From JBBSDP01 sp963754335 (GTDB lineage Bacteria; Planctomycetota; Phycisphaerae; Tepidisphaerales; Tepidisphaeraceae): a stretch of DNA of 64,000 bases. A program made the position numbers and the translations under genes. The notes beneath the pieces were generated by a model. It was not told the origin of the DNA. It did no database searches and worked only from the letters and a program-made list of their open reading frames with translations. The first letter of the stretch is position 1. Each line of letters opens with the position of its first letter. The DNA is taken from assembly GCA_963754335.1 (NCBI GenBank), contig CAVWFQ010000005.1, positions 434,001-498,000 on the forward strand, in the 5' to 3' direction. Positions 44,490 to 53,531 of the stretch are shown piece by piece.

Positions 44490-45954
44490 CTAAACGAGTC
44501 CGGGCAACCTGCCCCCATACGCGGCGTGTTCGGACGTGGCGCTGTCCCCGAATCGATCAATCTTCGCGCCCATCCGGTTGAGCATTTCGACGTAGAGATT
44601 CGAGACGGGCGTCTGATCCTGGTAGACGAGCTGACGCCCGGTCTTGAGTGAGCCACCCGCTTTGCCCGCAAGCAGAATCGGATAATCGTTGCGGCCGTGG
44701 CCGCCGTCGGCCATGTATGAGGTGTACATGAGCATGGTGTTGTCGAGGAGCGACGAGCCGCCTTCGTCGATCGACTTCATCTTCCGGACCATCTCCGCAA
44801 AAAGTTGTGTGTACCAGGCGTGGATCTGGCGGCAGGCCTCGCGGGCAATCGGGTCGGCGTCTTCGACCCGGCCGGCGTTGCCCTGGTGCTCGAGGGTGTG
44901 CGAATGCCGCTCGTAGCCAACCGTCACCACGCCGGGGAAGAGTGCTTCGTCGCTGCCGGCCGCGAGCGTCACCACGCGCGTTGTGTCGGTCTGGAGGGCG
45001 AGAATCATCAGATCCGCCATCAGGCGAATGTAGTCCTGGTGCCGGTCGGGATCGGAGTAAAGGGGGTTCGTGATCTTCCAGACGGATGTTCCCGGCGCGG
45101 GAAGTTGATCCGGCAGATTGAGTTTCGACGGCCCGGGCGAAGCCGCATCCATCACCTCGACGCGCTGCCGCGCCTCGGCAAACTCGACTCGCTTTTCGAC
45201 GGACCGAACCGAATCGAGATATTCGTCGAGCTTGTGCTGATCGGAATGGCCCAGCCGGCTGCGCAGGTCGGCGGCGTCATTCATCACCAGGTCGAGCACA
45301 CTCCGGTCGCGCGAATCAGTGCGGGCGCTGCTTCGAACGGAATCGGCGATCATCGCCGGCGTGCGATGCGACCAATTCGGCACGACCGGCTTGCGGCCGC
45401 GAAACATGCGCTCGAACACCAGCCGCGGATTTGCCTCGTACGGCACCGGCTGATCGGCGGCGCGGAAAGAGTAATGCTGTTCCCCGGCGCCCAAACCGAT
45501 CTCCAGCGACGGAAGAAAGGTCTCATCTCCAACGGCCTGGGCCGCCATTTGATCGACGGAGACCGCGCCGATCACCTTCCCGGCGATTTTGCGGACCTGC
45601 TCGGCCCCGGTCAGATGAAGCATCGAGCAATGCTCGTGTGCGTTCACCCCTTCGCCACGGCCGTTGTGCGAAAGTCCGGAGATCAGCAGCAGATCGTCTT
45701 TGCAGAAATCCAGCGGACGCAGGATCGAAGGGAGCTTCGTGAGAGGCCCGGCCTGTTTCATCCGCCATGATTCGATGACAGTCCCGCCGGTGACGGTGAA
45801 GATCGCCATGCGCAGCGGCGGCTTGCCGACTTCGCCAGTTGCGCCCATCGCGCTGAGCGGCGCTGCGATGGATTCGAGGAATGGCAACGCCATGCAGCGC
45901 GCCTGCACCGCGAAGGACCGAGCGACGGGAAAGTTTCGACTGCTTCGGCATCAT
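44490..45954 (-). CDS. DUF1552 protein, copy B (frameshift in Tat leader)
   Basis: Start at 45954 (MMPKQSKLSRRSVLRGAGAL) gives a Tat leader; one extra base near 45905 shifts the frame to the remainder (MALPFLESIAAPLSAMGATG through to 44490). The mature domain matches copy A throughout, differing mainly in ALGATGEVAKPP versus AMGATGEVGKPP and other scattered substitutions. About 488 residues after repair. It is one of two DUF1552 genes on the minus strand, upstream of the propeller gene and downstream of the DUF1592 gene; both probably serve the same exported complex. Confidence 0.82.
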
Positions 45955-46153
45955 CTTGTCCACGGGACTATACCGCCGGGGCGAAAAACCGTTAAATCCG
46001 GCCCGAAAACGCCGATGATACCGCAAATTTTTCAGCCCCCTCTTCCGATTTAAGGTGGTATGATTTGGTCGGCGATCAGAGTTGTTCATTTCACAGTTGG
46101 CCACATCAAATCGGCCATGGATTGATTGCCGTGACTTGGTCTTGAGGTTCGGA

Positions 46154-47053
46154 ATGAAACGCGGCCATCGACGAATTCAGGGGTTTACCCTGGTTGAGCT
46201 TCTGGTCGTGATCGGCATCATCGCGATTATGATCGCGATTCTGCTGCCCGCGCTGGCTGCGGCGCGCGAATCGGCCAATCGGGCGGCGTGCGGGGCCAAT
46301 CTTCATAACTGGGGCTTGGCCTGCTTCAGTTTCGCGGGAGAAAATAAGGGCGTTTTTCCACAGGCGTTTCATCACTCCGGCACCTACTGCTTCCCGAGCG
46401 TGCTGGATTACGACGAGCAATATCGCGCCGCATACCCCTCCGACAGCACGGCAACGGATGGGTGGAAAAAATGGGGATCCAACCTGGATCAGTTCTTTCA
46501 TTATGGCGTGCAGAAGGGAACGCTCCCTCCACCTGCCCCGCCGCTGTATGGGCCGGGCATTCCACTGGTCGGCATCCGCGACAGCAGCCTGGTCTGCCCA
46601 AGCTCCGTCAACCCGTTGATGCTCTGGACGTGGGGTGACCAGGAATGGGGCGACGCCGTCTGGGGAAATTACATGTACATGGGCGGCCTGACCGCGGACA
46701 ACCAACCGATGCCGGTCAACTGGGGCACGCGCCCGCCGGCCGTGCGCGAAAGCGATCAGCACGCCGAGGAGCGCGTACTCGCCGCCGACGAAGTCTTCTA
46801 CGCTGGTTTCGGCGGAAGCGTCTGGCTGGAGATCACGGGCCAAACGTGGCGCATCAATCATCCGCGCAGCGATGATCCGACCCGCCCGGCGTTCCAGAAT
46901 ATTCTCTTCGGAGACGGACACGTCGAAGGGTTCGGCAAGGACTATTACCCCGATCCCCTTTCCACCTCCAATTACTCCTGCAATCACGCCGGAGACGGGG
47001 GATTTTTCTACTGGGCGGGAAATTATTCCGGTCCGCCGGAGGAACCGCAATAA
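46154..47053 (+). CDS. Type II secretion/prepilin-like protein (DUF1559-type)
   Basis: A 299-residue protein with a prepilin leader GFTLVELLVVIGIIAIMIAI, cleaved after the glycine by PilD-type peptidase, and a C-terminal variant of the H-X9-DG motif (INHPRSDDPTRPAFQNILFG, then DGHVEGFG). This architecture is expanded in planctomycetes (DUF1559-like pseudopilins). Many aromatic and Gly residues in the middle suggest a folded beta domain. Divergent from the DUF1552 genes; the ATG at 46154 is immediately before the basic leader KRGHRRIQ. Confidence 0.88.
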   Translation: MKRGHRRIQGFTLVELLVVIGIIAIMIAILLPALAAARESANRAACGANLHNWGLACFSFAGENKGVFPQAFHHSGTYCFPSVLDYDEQYRAAYPSDSTATDGWKKWGSNLDQFFHYGVQKGTLPPPAPPLYGPGIPLVGIRDSSLVCPSSVNPLMLWTWGDQEWGDAVWGNYMYMGGLTADNQPMPVNWGTRPPAVRESDQHAEERVLAADEVFYAGFGGSVWLEITGQTWRINHPRSDDPTRPAFQNILFGDGHVEGFGKDYYPDPLSTSNYSCNHAGDGGFFYWAGNYSGPPEEPQ

Positions 47054-47085
47054 ACTCGACGGCTTAGTAGCCCGGAGGAGAATAT

Positions 47086-47177
47086 AACCACGGATGGGCA
47101 CGGATTTCACGGATGGAAACGGGCCAATCGGCCCACTACCCATCTCTTATCCGTGGCATCTGCGCCCATCCGTGGTT
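47086..47177. repeat. Palindromic repeat, family F (ACCACGGATGGGC)
   Basis: Starts AACCACGGATGGGCACGGA and ends CATCCGTGGTT, with internal repeats of CACGGAT/ATCCGTG. It is the kind of degenerate intergenic repeat with CCACGGAT units seen in this group. The 60 bases after it hold a related direct-repeat tract (TGTCTTCTCTGTG, CGTCTCTGTGG). Confidence 0.7.
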
Positions 47178-47247
47178 AAATCTTTTTTCCTGTCTTCTCT
47201 GTGTTCTCCGCGTCTCTGTGGTGAATCGCTAACTTTCGTGGTTAACT

Positions 47248-47871
47248 CTATCGGATAAGGGACAGGTTCTTGAAATAGATCGCTTTGTCCGCCCCCGCGG
47301 CGTAGCAGTGAAGCAGAAGCTCGAATTCCGCATCTTCACGCGGGACCGTTTTGAGCGATACGGATTTCCACTGCCCGCCGGTATCGGGTAGCGCCGTTTC
47401 GACGGAAGCCGCCTTGTTACGCTGGTTGTTTTTCACGGCCAGTCGCGCGGCCCCGGCTCCGCCGACAGTGAGATAGTCGAAACTCAGAACGTATGATTTT
47501 CCGGCGCTGAGATTGAGTGGATCGTATCGGAATTGCATGGGACGCCTGCCGCCGATCAATCGCAATCCAACGGCCCGCGCTCCGTGCACTCCACCTTCTT
47601 CGAGGAAAACATCGCCGGTCGTTTCATCGTCATCGGGATTGACCAGCGACCAGTGTTCGGGAACGCCTCCGTCCATTTTGGTTTGATGCCCGGCTTCGAA
47701 CCGGGCGAAAAATGGCGCGGCTTTGGTAAAGTCGCCGGTTGCGATGAGGTTCACAGTCGGGTTTTCGCCAGATACGAGCGGCATCTCTACATTTCCGAAG
47801 CAAACCAACCACAAAGGCACAAAGACGCGAAGAAGAGAAGCAGACCTTGAGAACAGTTCGACGGAATCCAA
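47248..47871 (-). CDS. Carbohydrate-binding-like (CBM4/9-type) secreted protein
   Basis: The body from about residue 40 reads VNLIATGDFTKAAPFFARFE, LIGGRRPMQFRYDPLNLSAG, KSYVLSFDYLTVGGAGAARL and FELLLHCYAAGADKAIYFKN, the pattern of a galactose-binding-like carbohydrate-binding jelly roll. The 27 residues before it include a hydrophobic run (SASLLRVFVPLWLVCFG) translated from an intergenic repeat family unit (its complement contains CACAAAGACGCGAAGAAG). So either the repeat supplies the signal peptide or the true start is the ATG at 47784 and export is not by this peptide. It lies between the prepilin and DUF1592 genes. Confidence 0.65.
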   Translation of the reverse strand: MDSVELFSRSASLLRVFVPLWLVCFGNVEMPLVSGENPTVNLIATGDFTKAAPFFARFEAGHQTKMDGGVPEHWSLVNPDDDETTGDVFLEEGGVHGARAVGLRLIGGRRPMQFRYDPLNLSAGKSYVLSFDYLTVGGAGAARLAVKNNQRNKAASVETALPDTGGQWKSVSLKTVPREDAEFELLLHCYAAGADKAIYFKNLSLIR

Positions 47872-47964
47872 TTCGATTCAATTACTGTTTTGATTTCTTC
47901 GCGTCTGCCTTCGCGCCTTCGCGTTTAGTTTTCGAGCGAAGCCAATTCGTCTCTCCCGATACAG

Positions 47965-50398
47965 CTACTCGCTGGCGTTTTGCGCCGAGCGCCGATTCAG
48001 AAACGGGTAACTCTCCGCAATTCCCAACACCATTTCTGAAAAGCGATCGTCGTTTTTCTGGAGCCGGGCGGTGATGTCGCGAAGGGGAAGCTCGTCGTAA
48101 TAGTCGAGTTCGCGGCCGAGGGCATAGGTCATCATCTGCTCAGTCATGGAGCGGATGAAGTTTTCCTTTCGATCGAGCACGACCTTTTTCAGGCCGGCAA
48201 AGCCTTCCATTTTTTCACCGGTGGGAAGCTCGCCGACGATATCAAGCGGCTTGCCATGGTCGTCGTCGCGCCAGACGCCGGAGCCGTCGAAATTGTCCAT
48301 GGCGAATCCGAGCGGGTCCATCTTGCGATGGCATGAAGCGCAGGCTGGATTGCTGGCGTGCATCGCCATCCGCTCGCGGAAGGTTTTGGGCTGTTTGTTC
48401 TTGTCGTTTTCATCCTTGAACATGCCGGCATTGGCAGGCGGAGGCGGCGGAGGCGTTCCGAAAATCACGTCGAGAATGTATTTGCCGCGCAGCGTCGGGC
48501 TCGTGCGCGAAACGTGCGAGGTCAGGGCCAGCACGCTCCCCATCGCCAGCAATCCGCCGCGATGGTATTCCGGCTTCAGATCGACGCGGCGAATCTCTTT
48601 TCCTTTAACTCCTGAGATCTTGTAGTAGCGGGCAAGTTCTTCATTGAGATACGTGTAATTCGCGTCAAGGAGCTCGACGACACTGCGATCCTCGATGCGA
48701 AGGTGATCGAAAAAGGTCGCGGTCTCGTCATACATCGCCACGCGAAGCTCGGCGCTGAAATCGGGGAAAAACTCCGAGCTGGGCCGGGCGCCGGGAAGCT
48801 TCTTGAGCTCGAGCCAGGAGGCGGCAAAATTGTCCGTCAGCGCCGCGCCTTCGGATCGGCAAGCATTCGGCGGACCTCCTGCTCCAGGACCGTGCCTGGC
48901 GCATCGCCCCAGAATTCGAGCTCGGCGATATTTCCCCAGGTCCACTTGGGGCCGACGAAACGGACGAATTGATATTTTTCCTTCTCATGTCCCGAGATCG
49001 CCGCGGTGACTATCGACGACGGGGCGGGTGCTGCCGCAATCGTCAGGAGATCGACGACTCCAGACGAAAAATCAGCGGTACTTGATCCCTGGATCTTCCC
49101 ATCAACCAGACGTTTTTCCTCGCCATAACGGGCGGCGTATTTCACGAGCCTGATTGTTCTGGGTTCGTGCAAATCGAGGCCGACCCAGCTCTGATCCTGG
49201 ACCCCTCCTTCATAGAAGGTATACGGATCGGAATCGAAAGCGCGTTCGGGCAGGTGACCGTTATCACCGACACGGATCTGGCCGATCGGCGTGCCGCTTA
49301 ATTTCGCGGGAGCCTGGGATGGGCCGGGAGCGGTGAGCCGGTGCGCGGCCGCCTGTTCCATCAGCTCGCTATCCGGCATGCTCGACCAGATGAAATAAGA
49401 AAGCCGGCTGGCCAGTTCCATATCCGCGACCGGCCGCGCGCCATTTGCTTCCGTAGGGGCAGTGTTGTCCTGTTCGATGCGATAGAGAAACTTCGGAGAG
49501 ATCAGAATGGCCTTGAGCATGAGCCGGACTGAATTGACGTAGCCGTCCCCCTGCGATTGGCGCGATCGAACAACTTAAGCAGGGCCTCGATTTCCGCCGG
49601 CTCCGCGGGTCGGCGGAACGCGGGGAAGCAGGGTCGTGATGATCTGCTTTGCCGCGTCGCGCTCGCTCACTCTTTCCGGCGGTTTGATCGGCTCATCGGG
49701 TTTTCGCCAGGAGCGCGGCTCTGCGCCGAACATCACTTCCCGGTAAAGCTGCGCGCGCTCTGGATTTCACCATCGAGGTTGGAGCTCAACTCGGTTCCGA
49801 AGAATCGATCGAGGACGCCATCAGCGGCGGCGAAATATTTATCCATCAGAGCCGGCGCAATATCGAGCGCCGCGGAAAGATTGCCGAAACTGTTGCCGGA
49901 TCCCGAATCATCCGGCATGCCGACAGCCGCCGACCCGTCATAGACCACGCCAAGCAGATCACGAATCGTGTTGTTGTATTCCGAGAGACTGAGTCGGCGA
50001 ATGAGCAACGGCCCCGGATCGCGATTGGCCGGATCGTTTGGATCGACCTGGCTCAGGGTTGATTTGACCCAGGCAAGTAATAGCTCGCGCTGCTGCGGGG
50101 TCGGCTTTTTTTCCTCATCATCCGGCGGCATCTCCATCGATTCGAGCTGAGCCGCCGTCTTCCGCCAGATCCTGCGGCTGTGGGCGACCGCCTTGTCGTC
50201 GGTGATGGAACTGAAATCGATGTGGCCCTTGTGCTTGGTGGAGTTATGGCATTTGAAGCAGTTGGCTTCGAGGAGGGGGCGAATGTTCTGTTGGAAATCG
50301 GGAGCCTCAGTGGCGCTCGCGGATGCGCCGAAAGCGATGACTGCAGCCGTTACACACGGCAACAAAGAGACAACTCGGTATGCGGCACGCCCGATCAT
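47965..50398 (-). CDS. DUF1587/DUF1592/DUF1588/DUF1585 cytochrome-type protein with inserted discoidin-like domain (several frameshifts)
   Basis: Signal peptide (VVSLLPCVTAAVIAFGASAS), PSCyt1 heme motif CFKCH (LEANCFKCHNSTKHKGHIDF), DUF1587, then DUF1592 (AILISPKFLYRIEQDN, ELASRLSYFIWSSMPDSEL, FAASWLELKKLPGARP), DUF1588 (CASCHRKMDPLGFAMDNFDG) and DUF1585 (FIRSMTEQMMTYALGRELDY). Reading frames change at about 49735, 49600, 49540 and 48840; joined, the protein is about 810 residues. Unusually, about 130 residues inside DUF1592 (HLPERAFDSDPYTFYEGGVQ, WVGLDLHEPRTIRLVKYAAR, YQFVRFVGPKWTWGNIAELE) look like an F5/8 type C (discoidin) domain. Exported redox-type protein of unknown substrate. Confidence 0.8.
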
Positions 50399-50407
50399 GC
50401 TCTTTAA

Positions 50408-50466
50408 GTGGCACGGGCATCTTGCCCGTGCAATGTAAAAAAGCACGGGCGGGACGCCCGTGCCAC
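50408..50466. repeat. REP-like palindrome, family B
   Basis: Arms at 50408-50431 (GTGGCACGGGCATCTTGCCC onward) and 50443-50466 are inverted copies, each with an internal CACGGGC..GCCCGTG hairpin. It lies about 10 bases upstream of the DUF1592 start codon and downstream of the SGNH hydrolase gene. Confidence 0.85.
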
Positions 50467-50501
50467 GAAAAACGTCCGAGTTCTCAAACCTGCCCGCCGG
50501 C

Positions 50502-51233
50502 TTACTTGACCATTTCATCCAGCGACGGCTGAATCGCTTCGGCCCAGATTCCATATCCCTTTTCGTTGGGGTGCAGGAAGTCGGGCATAATCGTCGGCAA
50601 AAGCGTCCCGTCGGGTTCGAGAAATTTGTCGCCGATGTCGAGATACTTCACATTGTCCTTGCCGTCGAGCTTGGAAATCGCTTCGTTGACGCCTTTGAGC
50701 TTGGTGCGGATCCCGTCGGTCGCCTTGGGGCTGCGGGGGAAGACCGCCAGTAGCAGAATCTTGGCGTTGGGGACCTTAGCGTGGATCACGTCCACGTCGC
50801 ACTTGATGCCGGCGATGATGTCTTCAGCGGGGCTGCCGCCGTTGTTGGTTCCGATCATCAGGACGATCGCCTTGGGGTCCAGGCCGTCGAGCTCGCCGTT
50901 CTGCATTCTCCAGAGAACGTGTTCGGTACGGTCGCCGCCGATGCCGAGGTTCAGGGCATTATATTTGGCGTAATTCTTCTCCCAGACGGCATGTCCGCCG
51001 CCGCGCCAGCCGTCGGTGATCGAATCGCCGATAAAAACGACCTGGATCGGGCCCTTTTTCAGAAGCTCTTCTTTATCCTTCAAAAACGCGTCATGGCGAG
51101 GCCGATCCTTGATCGACGGCACGCAGGAAGCCGGTTTTTTCACTTCGGTGGCATCATCGGCCCGCATCACGCGGGAACCGACGCAAACGGCGAAAATGGA
51201 GAGAAAAGCGATCAATGCGCGGCGCAGATACAT
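50502..51233 (-). CDS. SGNH (GDSL-like) hydrolase, platelet-activating-factor acetylhydrolase-like
   Basis: A 243-residue secreted hydrolase: signal (ALIAFLSIFAVCVGS), block I GDSITDGW with nucleophile Ser, block II IGGDRTEHVLWR with oxyanion Gly, block III MIGTNNG with oxyanion Asn, and block V DFLHPNEKGY with the catalytic Asp and His. It resembles acetylhydrolases acting on acetylated sugars or lipids. Start ATG at 51233. It is upstream of the DUF1592 gene on the same strand, with a family B palindrome between. Confidence 0.9.
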   Translation of the reverse strand: MYLRRALIAFLSIFAVCVGSRVMRADDATEVKKPASCVPSIKDRPRHDAFLKDKEELLKKGPIQVVFIGDSITDGWRGGGHAVWEKNYAKYNALNLGIGGDRTEHVLWRMQNGELDGLDPKAIVLMIGTNNGGSPAEDIIAGIKCDVDVIHAKVPNAKILLLAVFPRSPKATDGIRTKLKGVNEAISKLDGKDNVKYLDIGDKFLEPDGTLLPTIMPDFLHPNEKGYGIWAEAIQPSLDEMVK

Positions 51234-51352
51234 GGTTGGCTCCTATTGGGTTAACAGTTCGAGGATTGATACCCGTAGGGATCAAAAAAGTTGTAGGGAT
51301 CGACCGGTTTAGCGCTCAAGTACCGGCCCGACGGCATCCGATGCATTAATGG

Positions 51353-51697
51353 ATGCCATCTGCACCGATCGATCCCGATGATCTGGTTCGCCGTGCCGGA
51401 AGACGATATGTCCCCGAGCGGGCGACGCTGACCGGCGCCGCCGGCGCTCCTGAGTTGAGCGGGGTTACCACGATTTCCGATCTCTCCAGCTACGGCATCG
51501 GCCTGCTCCAGACTTTTCCGATGGAGACGGGTCAGCGATTCATGTTGCTCAAAGGATCAGAGCAAAGGCCAGAACAGGTCTACGAAGTCGTCTATTGCCG
51601 CGAGCAGTCGGGGGTCTTCCGCATCGGCGCGAGGCGCGTTGCAAGTGCGTCTTCCGCGAGCTCGTCCACATCGACTGTCACCAGTTCAGCGAATTAG
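51353..51697 (+). CDS. PilZ-like domain protein
   Basis: 114 residues. RRYVPERATLTGAAG, VTTISDLSSYGIGLLQTFPM and GQRFMLLKGSEQRPEQVYEV follow the PilZ pattern (basic start, S-x-x-G, beta-barrel strands), suggesting c-di-GMP binding, although the RxxxR motif is imperfect. The tail from about residue 97 is Ser/Ala-rich and suspicious; a frameshift near 51640 would instead give CKCVFRELVHIDCHQFSELE, which reads into a family C repeat. Start at 51353 is preceded by ATTAATGG with little ribosome-site signal. Confidence 0.55.
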   Translation: MPSAPIDPDDLVRRAGRRYVPERATLTGAAGAPELSGVTTISDLSSYGIGLLQTFPMETGQRFMLLKGSEQRPEQVYEVVYCREQSGVFRIGARRVASASSASSSTSTVTSSAN

Positions 51698-51720
51698 AAT
51701 ACCTGCGTCCGACGGGGAGA

Positions 51721-52525
51721 AGAGGTGGACCTTCGGTCCGACCGCTACGCAGTGCGCGGGATCTGTGTGTCGTGTAGTTGCGCGAAACGTCGTTTGATTG
51801 CGCGTCCTGCGTTATCATCGTGCCAATGTCGCTATACGTCCGCGCCTATCACTTGATCCTGACCGCTTACGGGTTCTGGTTGCCCAACGATCGCGCGGAT
51901 CGTGGTCGGACTTTGTCAGATCTTGGGAACTTCAGCGATTCGGTCCTGCGACAAGAACTCTCGAACGTCGCTCGGTCGCGCGCAATCCGCATGATGTTGA
52001 AATGCGTCTTGCAGCAAAACGCTCCATCTCTAGACCCGCAGTCCGATTTTCGGGAGTTCCGACCCGCGCCATCGCGCGCGGATTCGCACGAAAGACTGCA
52101 ATCGCGGGTTACATCGTTCACGCCTGCTCTATCCTTCCGACCCACGTTCACATGGTTATCGCGCGACATCACTATTCGATCGAGAAAATCGCTACGCTGT
52201 TGAAAGGCGCCGCGACATCGCGCCTTTTGAAAGAAGGACTGCATCCGTTTGCCAATGATCCTTACGCAAACGGACTGATTCCGACTCCCTGGACGCGAAG
52301 ATACTGGTCGGTATTTCTGAGTGATGACGCGGAAATCCGTGCGCGATCGCTTACGTCGAACGGAATCCGATCAAAGAACGATATCGCGGGCAACATTGGA
52401 ACTTCGTTACTCCGTTTGACGCGTGATCTCGATGCGTTGTTGCCTTTTCGCGTAGCGGTCGGACCGAAGGTCCACCTCTTTTCTTCGAAACGAAGAGGTG
52501 GACCTTCGGTCCGACCGCTACGCGA
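51721..52525 (+). mobile_element. REP-associated transposase unit with flanking family C REPs
   Basis: A frameshifted RAYT gene (51826-52426) lies between one family C unit at 51721-51750 (AGAGGTGGACCTTCGGTCCG) and a head-to-head pair at 52451-52480 and 52495-52525. Each unit carries the GGTCGGACCGAAGGTCC-type hairpin. A single further unit stands alone at 58489-58518. This is the structure of a REPtron: transposase plus its own REP sequences. Confidence 0.8.
51826..52426 (+). pseudogene. REP-associated tyrosine transposase (Y1_Tnp/RAYT), two frameshifts
   Basis: The N-terminus reads SLYVRAYHLILTAYGFWLPN, the middle FVRSWELQRFGPATRTLERR, then GYIVHACSILPTHVHMVIAR with the HUH-type HVH motif, IEKIATLLKGAATSRLLKEG, and finally AIAYVERNPIKERYRGQHWN before the stop at 52426. 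Frame changes lie near 51930 and 52355; two missing bases restore about 200 residues. RAYTs move single-stranded REP sequences by a nicking-tyrosine mechanism. The catalytic Tyr and HUH residues appear intact, so the shifts may be sequencing errors. Confidence 0.75.
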
Positions 52526-52540
52526 GAGTGGACGAACGTA

Positions 52541-53368
52541 ATGACGCCGATGAGATTTCGATTCCGATCTTTGCTCGTATTGTCACTCGCGCTGATTCCG
52601 GCGCGATTTTGCATCGCAGAAGACCATCCGCTCGTCGAAATCCATGTCCTTGACGATAACTGGAATGCGCAAGTCGAAGACGTTTCCAAGGTCCTCAACT
52701 CGACCGCAAACCAACTGCTCGTTTATTTTCCCGATCGCAAGGTCGCACCGATTCTGGTGGGCCATCGCGACGATGTGCCGATCACGCTCGATGCCAGGGG
52801 CCCGAGCGGTGAATATCAGGTCAAGCTCGGCGCGAATTCGACTTACTGGGCCCAATACACGTATCAATTCGCTCATGAAATGTGCCACATCCTGGCTAAT
52901 TACGACAAGCATCACAGCGGACGCAATCAGTGGTTTGAGGAATCGTCGTGCGAAACATCCTCATTATTCGTCCTTTCGCGAATGCATCATGCGTGGGACA
53001 CAGCCCCTCCTTATCCCAACTGGAAAGCGTGGGGCATCCACTTCGATGAATATCTCAACGAGATCCTGGCGCGCCGTTCGCGACGCCTGCCTCCCGACAT
53101 GACAATGCCAATGTGGCTGAGCGCGAATTTGCCCACGCTCGCCGAAGAACATCAACTGACTGAGCGATCGATGCTCGTGGCCGCTTACCTGCTTCCGATT
53201 TTTCAGGATGACCCGACGGGATGGGAATCGCTTAATTTTCTGAATCTGGGCAAAGGAGACGACGAGCTGGAATTCGAGCAGTACCTGCGCGGCTGGCGCA
53301 AACGGGTTCCGGAAAAGCACAAAATGTTTGTCGGTAAAATTGAATCCCTTTTCGGTTACAAACCGTGA
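52541..53368 (+). CDS. Secreted zincin-like metallopeptidase
   Basis: A 275-residue protein: signal peptide (RFRSLLVLSLALIPARFCIA), then a DUF-type N-terminal domain and the HExxH motif in FAHEMCHILANYDKHH, followed by NQWFEESSCE, a candidate third zinc ligand as in gluzincins. Further on, a helical domain (SMLVAAYLLPIFQDDPTGWE) and a conserved end (FVGKIESLFGYKP). Likely an exported metallopeptidase; a non-catalytic role is possible. Starts about 15 bases after the last family C REP; the ATG at 52550 is an alternative. Confidence 0.75.
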   Translation: MTPMRFRFRSLLVLSLALIPARFCIAEDHPLVEIHVLDDNWNAQVEDVSKVLNSTANQLLVYFPDRKVAPILVGHRDDVPITLDARGPSGEYQVKLGANSTYWAQYTYQFAHEMCHILANYDKHHSGRNQWFEESSCETSSLFVLSRMHHAWDTAPPYPNWKAWGIHFDEYLNEILARRSRRLPPDMTMPMWLSANLPTLAEEHQLTERSMLVAAYLLPIFQDDPTGWESLNFLNLGKGDDELEFEQYLRGWRKRVPEKHKMFVGKIESLFGYKP

Positions 53369-53378
53369 TTCGGAATCA

Positions 53379-53477
53379 ATGGCCACAGAGATCACTGGGA
53401 GCACGGAGATCACAGAGACTTTGGCGCGCGAACTGCGTCTCGGTGATCTCCCGGGTCTCTGTGCCCTCTGTGGCCAT
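53379..53477. repeat. Palindromic repeat, family G (GGCCACAGAG)
   Basis: Starts ATGGCCACAGAG (53379-53390) and ends with its exact complement (53466-53477). In between are repeated units of GATCACAGAG and the complementary CTCTGTG. It lies between the zincin and the sialate O-acetylesterase genes. A split copy flanks the start of the GH71/99-like gene at 55560-55770. Confidence 0.75.
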
Positions 53478-53531
53478 TCGGTTGGACAGGAAGTGGATCG
53501 GAACGGACATTTTTCAGCGCGGAGTCGAACG

